Assembly (NCBI GenBank): GCA_022781505.1 | Contig: JALETK010000138.1 | Span: forward strand, 1-35,101 | From: Clostridiales bacterium | GTDB lineage: Bacteria; Bacillota; Clostridia; Oscillospirales; Oscillospiraceae | Length of the DNA stretch: 35,101 nucleotides | Reading direction: 5' to 3' | Position numbers and translations under genes: made by a program | In this document: piece after piece, positions 1-9,595 of the stretch | How the letters are laid out: each line of letters opens with the position of its first letter | Numbering within the stretch: the stretch's first letter is position 1 | Notes under the pieces: model-generated | Databases searched by the model: none | The model's input: the letters and a program-made list of their open reading frames with translations, nothing else | What the model was told of the DNA's origin: nothing

Positions 1-735
1 GAGGTCTGCGTGGACAGCCTTGCCTCAGGCATGGCGGCGGTGCGCGGGGGAGCGGACCGGCTGGAGCTGTGCGGATGCCTGCTGGTGGGGGGACTGACCC
101 CGGACGCGGCCCTGCTGGAGCAAATCCGGCAGCACACGGACATTCCCATCCGCTGCCTCATGCGGCCCCGGTTCGGGGATTTCCTGTATGCCCCGGAGGA
201 AATCCGCCTGATGGCCGCCCAAATCCGCCGCCTGTCCCAGGCGGGGGCCGACGGCTTTGTCATTGGTTGCCTGACCCCGGAGGGAGACCTGGATGTGGAG
301 CAGATGAAGGTTCTGATTGACGCCGCCGGGGGCAAGGGCCTGACTTTGCACAGGGCCATCGACGTGAGCCGGGACGGGCTGGAGACGGCCCGCAAGGCCG
401 CGGCCCTGGGAATCGACACCATCTTGACCAGCGGCCAGGCCGCCGACTGCTGGACGGGCCGGGAATACCTGGGCCGCCTGCTGGCGGAGAAGCTCCCGGT
501 CACCCTTATGGCAGGGGGCGGGGTGAACGCCCAGGTGATTGAAAAGCTCCGGGCCCTGTACCCCCTCACCACCTTCCACATGAGCGGAAAGACCACCCTC
601 CAAAGCAACATGCGCTTCCGCCGGGAGGGGGTTCCCATGGGCCTGCCGGGCCTGGACGAGTTCTCCATCTGGCAGACCGACGAGGAAAAAGTCCGGGCTG
701 CCGCTGCCGTTTTGGGGGAGGACAGGCCATGCTGA
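1..735 (+). CDS. cutC: Copper homeostasis protein CutC, 5'-truncated by window edge
   Basis: Frame 1 is open from base 1 (EVCVDSLASGMAAVRGGADRLELC...), matching the CutC N-terminal motif; also GADGFVIGCLTPEGDLD and LMAGGGVN. The start codon lies upstream of the window. Confidence 0.93.
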   Translation, partial: EVCVDSLASGMAAVRGGADRLELCGCLLVGGLTPDAALLEQIRQHTDIPIRCLMRPRFGDFLYAPEEIRLMAAQIRRLSQAGADGFVIGCLTPEGDLDVEQMKVLIDAAGGKGLTLHRAIDVSRDGLETARKAAALGIDTILTSGQAADCWTGREYLGRLLAEKLPVTLMAGGGVNAQVIEKLRALYPLTTFHMSGKTTLQSNMRFRREGVPMGLPGLDEFSIWQTDEEKVRAAAAVLGEDRPC

Positions 736-3134
736 GTGAGGCTGCTGCCCAATACGCCCGGGAGCGCTGGGAGACGGCCCGGCCCGGCCTGGGGGCCCTG
801 GGGGAGGCGTGTCAAAGGGAGCTGAACCGGCGGGCGGGAGACCTGCGGACGCTTCTGGAGCTGGCCCTGGGAACCCTCCCGGCCTCCGATGTGGCGGGGG
901 TTCCCTTCCCGGTGCTGGAGGGGTATGCCAGCCACGCCCTGTTCCTCCGGGAGAACGTCCCCTTTGCCCAAAATGCCCCGGAGGAGATATTCCTTCACTA
1001 CATTTTCTACCCCAGAATCAACTCCGAGGAGCTGGTGGACTGCCGGAGGTTCTTCTATGACCTGGCGGCTCCCGTGACAAAAGGGCTTCCGGAGGAGGAA
1101 GCGGCTTTGGCGGTAAACCGGTGGTGCGCCGCCCAGATGACCTATGCCGCCTCCGACGACAGAACCCTCGACCCGGTGGCAGCCTACTTCTCCGGCCTTG
1201 GCCGCTGCGGGGAGGAGTCCACCTTTGCCGTGACGGTGCTCCGGGCCGTGGGCATCCCCGCCCGGCAGATTTACGCCCCCTGGTGGAGCCATTGCGATGA
1301 TAATCACGCCTGGGTGGAGGTATACGCGGCGGGGGACTGGCACTTTCTGGGAGCCTGCGAGCCGGAGCCGGTGCTGGATCGGGGCTGGTTCTCCCGGGCC
1401 TCCAGCCGGGCCATGGCCGTGGTCAGCCGAACCTTTTTTGATTATGGCGTTCGGGAGCCCCTGCTGGGACGGCGGGGAATCTGCCTTTTGTACAATCAGA
1501 CCCGCCGGTACGCTGCCACCCAGCCCATGACCGTGACGGTCACGGACCGGGAGGGCGCCCCTCTTGCGGGGGTCTGGGTGCGGCTGTATGTGCTCAATAT
1601 GGCCCGTCTGGCCCAAATCGCCGCCCTGAAGACCGATGCCCGGGGGCAGGTGACCTGGGAGACCGGAATTGGAAGCTGTCTGGTGGAGGCCCAGGCCGGG
1701 GAGCGGTTTGCCTGGAAGACTCTGGAGGGCCCGGGGGATTGCCGCCTGATTCCGGAAACCGTGACCCCCGCCCCTGGAACGTGGACGTGGGACTTCCGGG
1801 CTCCCCAGGCCAGCGGCAGAAATGACCGCCCTCTGACGGCTTCCCAGACCCTGGCCCGCAGGACAATGCTCCGGGAGGCCGCCCAAGCCAGAGCCCGGCG
1901 TGTGGCTGAGCGGCAACGCTGCAAAACCGGGGATGAAGCTCTGGATTGGATTTTGGAGGAGGCTGCGGGGAACGGGGAGGAATTGGAGAAGCTGAGTTCC
2001 GAATATGGGCAGGAGGCCCGAGCCCTTCTCCTGACTCTCACCCCCAAGGACTGGCGGGACGTCAAGACCCCGGTGCTGGCCGCCCATCTTCAGGCGGCCC
2101 GGGCCCTTCCCGGGCGGGAGGGGGGAAATTTTGCCCCCTGGGTTCAGTGCCCCAGAATCGGCCTGGAGACCTTGGGTAACTGGCGGGGGCCTCTTTCCCG
2201 GCTGCTGGCGGAAGACGCCGGGATTCCCCGGGAGCCCGGGGCCCTCTGGCAATGGATTGGGGCCCGGTTCCGGGAGGGGGACTGCCGCTGGCTTCCGGGG
2301 GCCTGGCTCCGGCCAGAGGCAGCCCTCCGGCTGGGCGCGGCGGATGAGACCGGGCGGCGGCTGCTGTTTGTGGCCATGCTCCGCACCATGGGCATTCCCG
2401 CCCGGCTGAGCCCGGTGGACGGGCAGCCCCAGTTTTGGGAGGCGGGGCGGTTTGTGACGGTGGGGGGAGAGCCCCTGGGAACCCTGACCGTGACCCTTCC
2501 GGAGCCCATGGCCTATGGCCAGAGCTGGAGCCTCAGCCGGTGGCGGCAGGGTTGGGAGCCTCTTTGCCTGGGGGAGGGCACCCAGTTTGTCCTGCCCCGG
2601 GGCACCTACTGCCTCATGACCGCCAACCGCCTGCCCAACGGAGACCAGCTGGCCCGGGGGGAGGTTTTCTCCTTGGAGGAGAGGCGGGAGGTGCGGCCCC
2701 TTCTGCGTCCGGCGGACCCCGGCCAAATGCTCAGCTGTTACCCTGTGCAGCCGCCGGTGGAGGCCGGGGGGCTTCAGCTCCAGCTGTACCTGGAGCCCGG
2801 CGCGGAGCCCACGGAGCATAGCCTCAATGAGCTTCTGGAAAACGAAGCTCAGGTTCGCGGGGCCATGAGCCGGGGCCTGAAGCTGGTGCTGGGGGCCTCC
2901 GGGGGGAACCCCACCCTGGAGCGGGTGCAGAGAACCTTCCCGGAAGCCGTCCAATGCCAGGTGGATTTGGGAAGCGAGGCCCTGGAGACCCTGGCAAGGG
3001 CCCTGTACGCCGAGCCCGGCGCCTGGCCTCTGACGGTTCTCACCGATGGCCGGACGGCCTATTACGGCCATACCGGCTACGCTGTTGGCTCCATCCCCCT
3101 GGCCCTGAAGCTGGCAAGCCTCCTCCTGGGGTGA
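729..3134 (+). CDS. Transglutaminase-like domain protein (801 aa), overlapping the cutC stop
   Basis: Transglutaminase-core motifs GRCGEESTFAVTVLRAVGIPAR and DDNHAWVEV; start ATG overlaps cutC stop by 7 bp. Confidence 0.85.
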   Translation: MLSEAAAQYARERWETARPGLGALGEACQRELNRRAGDLRTLLELALGTLPASDVAGVPFPVLEGYASHALFLRENVPFAQNAPEEIFLHYIFYPRINSEELVDCRRFFYDLAAPVTKGLPEEEAALAVNRWCAAQMTYAASDDRTLDPVAAYFSGLGRCGEESTFAVTVLRAVGIPARQIYAPWWSHCDDNHAWVEVYAAGDWHFLGACEPEPVLDRGWFSRASSRAMAVVSRTFFDYGVREPLLGRRGICLLYNQTRRYAATQPMTVTVTDREGAPLAGVWVRLYVLNMARLAQIAALKTDARGQVTWETGIGSCLVEAQAGERFAWKTLEGPGDCRLIPETVTPAPGTWTWDFRAPQASGRNDRPLTASQTLARRTMLREAAQARARRVAERQRCKTGDEALDWILEEAAGNGEELEKLSSEYGQEARALLLTLTPKDWRDVKTPVLAAHLQAARALPGREGGNFAPWVQCPRIGLETLGNWRGPLSRLLAEDAGIPREPGALWQWIGARFREGDCRWLPGAWLRPEAALRLGAADETGRRLLFVAMLRTMGIPARLSPVDGQPQFWEAGRFVTVGGEPLGTLTVTLPEPMAYGQSWSLSRWRQGWEPLCLGEGTQFVLPRGTYCLMTANRLPNGDQLARGEVFSLEERREVRPLLRPADPGQMLSCYPVQPPVEAGGLQLQLYLEPGAEPTEHSLNELLENEAQVRGAMSRGLKLVLGASGGNPTLERVQRTFPEAVQCQVDLGSEALETLARALYAEPGAWPLTVLTDGRTAYYGHTGYAVGSIPLALKLASLLLG

Positions 3135-3227
3135 CCCTCGCTGAGCCTTAGGCGAGAAAGCCGATATGCAAGGACAAGGCCCCTTTTCACGCCGTAGGGA
3201 ACGGCCTTGACCAGGCCTGTTGATTCG

Positions 3228-3520
3228 GGTTACAGATTGTCATACTTGACGTCAAGCAGCCCTGCAGCCCACTGGCGCGGTAGCGCCCAAAGGCTTCTCC
3301 CAGGGAGAAGCTGTCCGCCTGTGGCTGACGGATGAGGAACGGCGAAATGTTGCAACTGGAAGGCACCTGCGGGAATCAGCAAGGTGCTTTCCTCCACGGA
3401 GAAACTGCATTCCGACTTGGAAGCTGTCGCCGTCCCTCATCTGCCCCAGTGTGCGCACTGGGGCACCTTCCCCCCGGGGGAAGGCTTGGGCGCTCCCGCG
3501 CCAGTACAATTTCTGTAACC
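3228..3520. repeat. MITE-like imperfect inverted-repeat element
   Basis: Inner ends ACTGGCGCGGTAGCGCCCAA (3271) and TTGGGCGCTCCCGCGCCAGT (to 3505) are near-perfect inverted repeats; outer GGTTACAGATTGT (3228) and ACAATTTCTGTAACC (to 3520) are also inverted. Confidence 0.7.
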
Positions 3521-3625
3521 AATTTGTAACTATAATCAACACCCCCGGTCTTGACCGTTCCGCTTGTGAAAAGGCCGGCGGTACGCTGGCAGGGCTACGA
3601 AAGCCATAGGGCGAAAGTATACAGC

Positions 3626-3668
3626 CTCCCTGTCATTCCGGATTTTCCCGGAATGACAGGGAGCTTTT
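3626..3668 (+). terminator. Perfect 16-bp hairpin plus short T-run
   Basis: CTCCCTGTCATTCCGG-ATTTTC-CCGGAATGACAGGGAG followed by CTTTTTA. Confidence 0.6.
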
Positions 3669-3703
3669 TACCTACTATAATATTGAAAAAAGAAAAAATT
3701 TTA

Positions 3704-3732
3704 TTGACAAACGATAATACCTGCGGTATGAT
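3704..3732 (+). promoter_or_regulatory. Sigma-A-type promoter of the DUF2975 operon, with palindrome in spacer
   Basis: TTGACA-N17-TATGAT; palindrome ATACC-TGC-GGTAT (3717-3729) overlaps the -10. Confidence 0.75.
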
Positions 3733-3762
3733 AGGCCCATCACAATTCCGGGAGGGAACCCT

Positions 3763-4209
3763 ATGAACCATTCCCAAAAAAGTGTGACGGCCTGTCTGTG
3801 GGCGGTGCGGGGGCTGTGCGGGCTGATGATTGCCCTGGCCGTGGTCATGCCCTGGGGCGTCCAGTGGTACAGCGCCCGGCGGGTGCTCTCGGGAGCAGGC
3901 CAGTGGGGCATTCTGGTGGGCTACTATCTGTGCATGATTCCCGCCGGTATGGCCCTGGGGGATATGGACCGGCTCCTGCGACGCATCCGGGCCGGGGAGG
4001 TATTCCTCATGGCCAATGTGCGGCTGATTCGCCGCCTGGCCTGGTACTGCGGGGCGGTGAGCGCCATCACCCTGTTCTGTGGCTATTTCTATCCGCCGCT
4101 CCTGTTTATCACTGTGATCATGGCCTTTTTGTGCCTGGTGGTCAGTGTGGTCGCCAGCGTCATGCACGCTGCCACGGAGCTGCGGGAAGAAAACGACCTG
4201 ACCATTTAG
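3763..4209 (+). CDS. DUF2975-like integral membrane protein
   Basis: 148 aa with several TM segments; RBS GGGAGGG upstream; immediately followed by a small Xre HTH, the usual DUF2975 context. Confidence 0.75.
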   Translation: MNHSQKSVTACLWAVRGLCGLMIALAVVMPWGVQWYSARRVLSGAGQWGILVGYYLCMIPAGMALGDMDRLLRRIRAGEVFLMANVRLIRRLAWYCGAVSAITLFCGYFYPPLLFITVIMAFLCLVVSVVASVMHAATELREENDLTI

Positions 4210-4219
4210 GGGGTGCTCC

Positions 4220-4435
4220 ATGGCAATCTATGTGAATCTCAGTGTGGTCATGGCCAAGCGCCGCATGAGCTCCCAGGAGCTGGCGGAGCGGGTGGGCATC
4301 ACCCAGGCCAATCTATCCATCTTAAAAACCGGCAAGGCCAAGGCCATTCGGTTCAGCACCCTGGATGCCATCTGCAAGGCCCTGGACTGTCAGCCGGGAG
4401 ACATCCTGGAATATCGGGAGGAGAATGAGACATGA
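4220..4435 (+). CDS. Xre/Cro-family helix-turn-helix regulator (YozG-like)
   Basis: 71 aa; MSSQELAERVGITQANLSILKTGKAKAIRFSTLDAICKALDCQPGDILEY is a classic Xre HTH. Confidence 0.9.
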   Translation: MAIYVNLSVVMAKRRMSSQELAERVGITQANLSILKTGKAKAIRFSTLDAICKALDCQPGDILEYREENET

Positions 4436-5943
4436 ATGAGAATTTTGAAACCAATTCGGATTTCACCGGAGAGCCGGTTCCCCAGGCTCCGGTGAAGCCC
4501 GCCCGGGGGCGGGAGCTGATTCTGGCGGCGGTGCTGCTGGTTGCCTGCCTCTGGACGGCCAATTCCGTGATTTTTGGGGGGTATGGCCTGGGCCTGGCCC
4601 TGGGGCTCTGGACAATTATGCTGGCAACCGCTCTGTACATTTTGCCCAAAAGCGGGCGGGGCTGGTACTCCGTCACCTGCCTGGGAGCTGCCCTGCTCCT
4701 CACCGCCTCCCTTCTGCGCAGCGGGGATGCTTTTATGAAATTCTGCCTGTTCGCCCTGAGCCTGGGGGCCTATTTCCTGGGGCTCAGCCAGTGGGCGGAA
4801 GGAGCGCGGTACAGCGCCGGGACGGCTGAAAGCCTGGTGGGCCTGCGCCGGGCGGTGTTTGACCTGCCGTATCCCGCCATCGCTCCTGCCTTCCAGGGCC
4901 TTTTCATGCGCCAGACCCCGGAGGGGCCCCGGAAGCGGAAGCTGGGGGGCGTGATTCTGGGCCTTCTCCTGGCGGTTCCCGTGCTATTCGTGGTGATTCC
5001 TCTGCTGATGAGCTCCGACGCGGCCTTTGAGGGCCTGGTGGATCGGGCCATGGGCTTTACGGACGGAGAGCCGGTAATCACCCTGATTGTGGGAGCCATG
5101 CTGTTCCTGCCGGTGTACGCCCGCCCCCTGGCTCTGGCGGAGCCTCAGGCGCCGAAGGAGAAGCTCCGGTACGGTCAGGGCATCGCCCCGGTGACCCTCA
5201 ATTCCTTCCTGTGCGCCGTTTCGCTGGTGTACCTGGTGTATCTGTTCTCCCAGCTGGCCTATTTCTTCAGCGCCTTTGAGGGCATTCTGCCCCAGGGCTT
5301 CACCCAGGCGGAGTACGCCCGGCGTGGCTTTTTTGAGATGGCCGTGGTCTGCGGCATCAATCTGGCCCTGGTGGCCTTCAGCACCGCCGCGGTGCGGAAG
5401 ACCCCGGAGCTTCCCAGGCTCACCAAGGCGCTTTGTCTGTTCGTCCTGGGCTTTTCCATGGTGCTGGTGATCTGCTCCGGCTCCAAAATGGCCATGTACA
5501 TCGGGGCCTACGGCCTCACCCGGCTGCGGGTGCTCACCTCTTTGTTCATGGTGTGCGCGGCGGTGGCCCTGATCTGCGCGGCCGTCCGGCTGCTGCGCCG
5601 GAGCTTCCCTTATATGAAGATCATCGTCCTCACGGTGCTTCTGGTGGGCTGCCTGGCGGGCTTTGCCGATGTGGACACCCAGATCGCCCGGTACAATGTG
5701 GACGCCTATCTCTCGGGCCGCCTGGAGACCGTGGATGTGCAGCACCTGGCGGAGCTGTCCGACGGAGCCATCCCGGAGCTGGCCCGGCTCCTGGATTGCC
5801 AGGACGACGCCGTGCGCACCCAGGCCCGGGACTGCCTGGAGAGAATCAAGGACTGGCGTGGCACGGAGGAAGCCGCCGATTTCCGCACCTGGAACTGGGC
5901 CGCCGCCCAGGCCGACCGGGTGCTCCGGGAGCTGAACAACTGA
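4432..5943 (+). CDS. Polytopic membrane protein, DUF4153/DUF4173-like
   Basis: 503 aa, many TM segments, C-terminal soluble segment; 4-bp ATGA overlap with the HTH gene. Confidence 0.7.
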   Translation: MNENFETNSDFTGEPVPQAPVKPARGRELILAAVLLVACLWTANSVIFGGYGLGLALGLWTIMLATALYILPKSGRGWYSVTCLGAALLLTASLLRSGDAFMKFCLFALSLGAYFLGLSQWAEGARYSAGTAESLVGLRRAVFDLPYPAIAPAFQGLFMRQTPEGPRKRKLGGVILGLLLAVPVLFVVIPLLMSSDAAFEGLVDRAMGFTDGEPVITLIVGAMLFLPVYARPLALAEPQAPKEKLRYGQGIAPVTLNSFLCAVSLVYLVYLFSQLAYFFSAFEGILPQGFTQAEYARRGFFEMAVVCGINLALVAFSTAAVRKTPELPRLTKALCLFVLGFSMVLVICSGSKMAMYIGAYGLTRLRVLTSLFMVCAAVALICAAVRLLRRSFPYMKIIVLTVLLVGCLAGFADVDTQIARYNVDAYLSGRLETVDVQHLAELSDGAIPELARLLDCQDDAVRTQARDCLERIKDWRGTEEAADFRTWNWAAAQADRVLRELNN

Positions 5944-5980
5944 CGCCGGATTTCCGCTGCTTGTTGGCTGCGCCTCCCGC

Positions 5981-6073
5981 TGTCATCCTGAGGCGCAGCC
6001 GAAGGATCTTGTGCACTAGCCCTCCGTACCGGAACCCTTGCACGCCAGATCCTTCGCGGAGCTCAGGATGACA
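5981..6073. repeat. TGTCATCCTGAG inverted repeat, copy 1
   Basis: TGTCATCCTGAGGCGCAGCCGAAGGATCTT ... AGATCCTTCGCGGAGCTCAGGATGACA; same arms recur at 9484 and 16963. Confidence 0.85.
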
Positions 6074-6158
6074 AGACGGGAGCTGGGCCGGTTGTGTCAA
6101 AGCAAGTTTAGCAGGCAGCGGTGGAAGCCGCACCGCTGCCGGGAAAGGAACATAAAAA

Positions 6159-6782
6159 ATGAAAAAGCATTCCGCCATTTCTGTTCTTGCGGGAATCGCC
6201 GCCCTGTGGGGCCTGTGGGTTGTGGTCAGGTGTTTTGGGGAGATGTTTCAGTACCGCTATCTCCACATCAGCGCCCCCGGCGATTTCATCCTGTCGGTTC
6301 TGGCCTGGGGATTGGCCGGAGGCCTGTGCGGATGGGCAGCCATCCAGGCCTTTCGCGGATACCCCGGGAGCACCTGCATCCTTCTCAGCGGCGGAGCCCT
6401 GTTTCTCCTGTTGCTTCTGTCTTTGGTGGCCAACTTCCTGCTTGACTGGCCCTTCGCCATGGAATCCAAAACCACCGCGGTGGAGCACTATGGACAGTTT
6501 GACGAGACGGTTGCCCGGTATCTGGAATCCCAGGCGTGCGCAGACTTCCTCCCCCAAGGGCTTCCGGAGGGTGCATCCTGTGTGGACTATGCCTATACCT
6601 TCAACAATGCCCTGCGGGAGACCTTCTCCATTTCCGCCACCGTGTCCTTTGAAAGCCATGAGCAATTCCTGGAGGAGGTGGAGCGGCTGAAGCGTCTGCC
6701 GGAAAGAGAAACCAGCACAACCTGCACCTGGACCTGCAGCGAACCGGACCGGACGATTTCCTACGCAGTATCCCGGGACTGA
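6159..6782 (+). CDS. Hypothetical membrane protein
   Basis: 207 aa; RBS GGAAAGGA upstream; TM segments in the N-terminal half. Confidence 0.7.
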   Translation: MKKHSAISVLAGIAALWGLWVVVRCFGEMFQYRYLHISAPGDFILSVLAWGLAGGLCGWAAIQAFRGYPGSTCILLSGGALFLLLLLSLVANFLLDWPFAMESKTTAVEHYGQFDETVARYLESQACADFLPQGLPEGASCVDYAYTFNNALRETFSISATVSFESHEQFLEEVERLKRLPERETSTTCTWTCSEPDRTISYAVSRD

Positions 6783-6888
6783 ACCGGCGTAATTCCTTCC
6801 ATATAAAGTGTGCCATTTGCACATGGAGGCATTGTATAAAGAACATCCGGAGGCGACGCCTTCACCTGCCATATCCATAAAAATCACC

Positions 6889-6918
6889 GGAGCCGCTGCA
6901 AGGAATTGCAGCGGCTCC
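6889..6918 (-). terminator. Terminator hairpin between convergent genes
   Basis: GGAGCCGCTGCA-N6-TGCAGCGGCTCC 12-bp stem; T-runs on both sides. Confidence 0.7.
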
Positions 6919-6927
6919 GAGAGCAGA

Positions 6928-7362
6928 TCAGTGTTTTTTCAGCGCCCCGGGAATCTGGGCCAGGAGGGGAATCATCGCGGAGACGGCGCCGGTGACAGAG
7001 GTGATTCGCAGGCACTGCCGCTGTCCGGCCTCCAGGCGGCCGGCGGCCAGGGCGGCGTCCCAGACGGGCCAGCCCTGAACCAGGGTGTAGAGCCAGCAGG
7101 CGGCGGCCACCAGGAAGAACATACAGGCCAGCAGCTCCCCCCAAATAAAGCCGCACCGGCGCTGGAGCAGCCGGGCCAGGAAAAACAAAACCAGGGGAGC
7201 CAGGGACAGAATCAGGCAGGTGGTCATCCGCGCAGCCTGGAACTCCTCCAGATGAAAGGTATTCCGGGTGTAAATGGTGAAAAAGCCCCAGGACAGAGGG
7301 GCGAGCACACCGGAAAGATAACAGCACAGGGCTGCGCCCTTCCCAAATGTCCGCTTGTTCAT
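6928..7362 (-). CDS. Hypothetical four-TM membrane protein
   Basis: Start chosen at MNKRTFGKGAALCC... with RBS GGAAAGGAG upstream rather than the longer ORF start at 7548; hydrophobic segments. Confidence 0.7.
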   Translation of the reverse strand: MNKRTFGKGAALCCYLSGVLAPLSWGFFTIYTRNTFHLEEFQAARMTTCLILSLAPLVLFFLARLLQRRCGFIWGELLACMFFLVAAACWLYTLVQGWPVWDAALAAGRLEAGQRQCLRITSVTGAVSAMIPLLAQIPGALKKH

Positions 7363-7567
7363 TTGCACAGCTCCTTTCCGGCCACCGCCGGAGTTTTTTA
7401 TATTATAAGGGGAGGGGCGAGAAAAGTAAAGTAACGATTTGCGGGAAGTGTGGCGTGATATGGATAATGCTTTATCGATACAAAAATACCAAATAGACAA
7501 TTTGGAAAAGGAAAGCCTAGCGATTTTCGTCAAAGTGCAGAAAATCAATGCTTTACAAAGATTTTAG

Positions 7568-7602
7568 TTGACATTTTCCCCATAGGATGGTAAAACAATA
7601 TC
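7568..7602 (+). promoter_or_regulatory. Putative promoter of fhs
   Basis: TTGACA-N17-TAAAAC just upstream of a ~145-nt leader. Confidence 0.55.
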
Positions 7603-7750
7603 GATAAAAGCGTACAGAAAGCACGCCGCATCAAGCCATCTGTTTGTGATGTGTCTAGGGCCACACCAACGGCTCTATTCATAAATCCTGTATGGGCCCG
7701 GGCCACTTCAACGGCAGGGTACCAACAATCATACAAGGAGAGATTGTATT

Positions 7751-9424
7751 ATGGCATTCAAAACCGACATCGAAATCGCACAGGAAACCCCCATGCTGCC
7801 CATTACCGAGGTCGCCAAGACCGCCGGTGTGGACGAGAAGTATCTGGAGCAGTACGGTAAGTACAAGGCAAAGGTTGACTACAACATTCTCAACGAGGTC
7901 AAGCGGCCTGACGGCAAGCTGGTTCTCGTGACTGCCATCAACCCCACCCCCGCAGGCGAGGGCAAGACCACCACCACCGTTGGTCTGGCTGACGGCATGC
8001 GGCGTCTGGGCAAGAACGTTCTGGTTGCCCTGCGCGAGCCCTCTCTGGGCCCTGTGTTCGGCGTCAAGGGCGGCGCTGCCGGCGGCGGCTACGCTCAGGT
8101 TGTCCCCATGGAGGACATCAACCTGCACTTCACCGGTGACTTCCACGCCATCGGCGCTGCCAACAACCTGCTGGCCGCTATGCTGGATAACCATATCTAT
8201 CAGGGCAACGCTCTGAACATCGATCCCCGTCAGATCACCTGGCGCCGCTGCGTGGACATGAACGACCGTCAGCTGCGTTTCGTGGTGGACGGCCTGGGCG
8301 GCAAGACCAACGGCACCCCCCGTGAGGACGGCTACGACATCACCGTGGCTTCCGAGATCATGGCTGTTCTGTGCCTGGCCTCCGACATCAACGATCTGAA
8401 GGCCCGCCTGGCTCGCCTGGTGGTGGCTTACACCCGGGACGGCAAGCCCGTCACCGCCGGTGACCTGAAGGCTCAGGGCGCTATGGCCGCTCTGCTGAAG
8501 GACGCTCTGAAGCCCAACCTGGTGCAGACCCTGGAGCACACCCCCGCTTTCGTACATGGCGGCCCCTTCGCCAACATCGCCCATGGCTGCAACTCCGTCA
8601 CCGCCACCAAGATCGCCATGCGCCTGTCCGACTACACCATCACCGAGGCCGGCTTCGGCGCTGACCTGGGCGCTGAGAAGTTCCTGGACATCAAGTGCCG
8701 TATGGCTGGTCTCCATCCCAACTGCGTGGTGCTGGTCGCCACCGTCCGCGCCCTGAAGTACAATGGCGGCGTGCCCAAGGCTGAGACCGGCAAGGAGAAC
8801 CTGGAGGCTCTGGAGAAGGGCCTGCCCAACCTGCTGCAGCATGTGGAGAACATCACCCAGGTTTACAAGCTGCCCTGCGTGGTGGCCATCAACCGCTTCC
8901 CCCAGGACACCGAGGCCGAGCTGGCTCTGGTGGAGAGCAAGTGCAAGGAGCTGGGCGTCAACGTCGCTCTGTCCGAGGTTTGGGCCAAGGGCGGCGAAGG
9001 CGGCATCGAGCTGGCCAAGGAGGTTGTCCGCCTCTGCGACGAGCCCAATGACTTCAGCTTCGCCTATGACACCGACCTCCCCATCAAGGAGAAGATCGAG
9101 ACCATCGCCAAGCGGATTTACCATGCCGACGGCGTGAACTTCACCGCCAACGCCGAGAAGCAGATCAAGACCCTGACCGATCTGGGCTACGACAAAATGC
9201 CCATCTGCATGGCCAAGACCCAGTATTCCTTCACCGACGACCAGACCAAGCTGGGTGCTCCCAGAGGCTTCACCATCACTGTGCGGAACGTGAAGGTCTC
9301 CGCCGGCGCAGGCTTCCTGGTTGCCCTCACCGGTGAGATCATGACCATGCCCGGCCTGCCCAAGGTTCCCGCCGCCGAGCGGATCGACGTGGACGAGACC
9401 GGCAAGATCTCCGGCCTGTTCTAA
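7751..9424 (+). CDS. fhs: Formate--tetrahydrofolate ligase
   Basis: 557 aa; [58 protein letters not shown] are diagnostic. Confidence 0.98.
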   Translation: MAFKTDIEIAQETPMLPITEVAKTAGVDEKYLEQYGKYKAKVDYNILNEVKRPDGKLVLVTAINPTPAGEGKTTTTVGLADGMRRLGKNVLVALREPSLGPVFGVKGGAAGGGYAQVVPMEDINLHFTGDFHAIGAANNLLAAMLDNHIYQGNALNIDPRQITWRRCVDMNDRQLRFVVDGLGGKTNGTPREDGYDITVASEIMAVLCLASDINDLKARLARLVVAYTRDGKPVTAGDLKAQGAMAALLKDALKPNLVQTLEHTPAFVHGGPFANIAHGCNSVTATKIAMRLSDYTITEAGFGADLGAEKFLDIKCRMAGLHPNCVVLVATVRALKYNGGVPKAETGKENLEALEKGLPNLLQHVENITQVYKLPCVVAINRFPQDTEAELALVESKCKELGVNVALSEVWAKGGEGGIELAKEVVRLCDEPNDFSFAYDTDLPIKEKIETIAKRIYHADGVNFTANAEKQIKTLTDLGYDKMPICMAKTQYSFTDDQTKLGAPRGFTITVRNVKVSAGAGFLVALTGEIMTMPGLPKVPAAERIDVDETGKISGLF

Positions 9425-9438
9425 ACACAACTTGCACC

Positions 9439-9470
9439 AAAGGCGCAGGCGCTTCGCCGCCTGCGCCTTT
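9439..9470 (+). terminator. Hairpin downstream of fhs
   Basis: AAAGGCGCAGGCG-CTTCGC-CGCCTGCGCCTTT, 13-bp stem. Confidence 0.6.
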
Positions 9471-9483
9471 CCCGCTTGCCAGC

Positions 9484-9578
9484 TGTCATCCTGAGCCAAG
9501 AGCGAAGGATCTCGCGCTGAAGGCTACTGACACGGGGAGGCTGTGCATGAGATCCTTCGGCTGCGCCTCAGGATGACA
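9484..9578. repeat. TGTCATCCTGAG inverted repeat, copy 2
   Basis: TGTCATCCTGAGCCAAGAGCGAAGGATCTC ... GAGATCCTTCGGCTGCGCCTCAGGATGACA. Confidence 0.85.
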
Positions 9579-9595
9579 GGTGGGAGAGGCCTGAA

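Noticed and set aside
7600-7750. Known ZTP or THF riboswitch upstream of fhs
   Set aside because: I could not find the ZTP 3' core (CCGCCUGGGC-like) or the THF-I conserved segments; kept only as an unclassified leader candidate.
7679-9499. 606-aa minus-strand ORF opposite fhs
   Set aside because: Shadow ORF produced by the codon bias of fhs; the plus strand is an unambiguous, full-length conserved enzyme.
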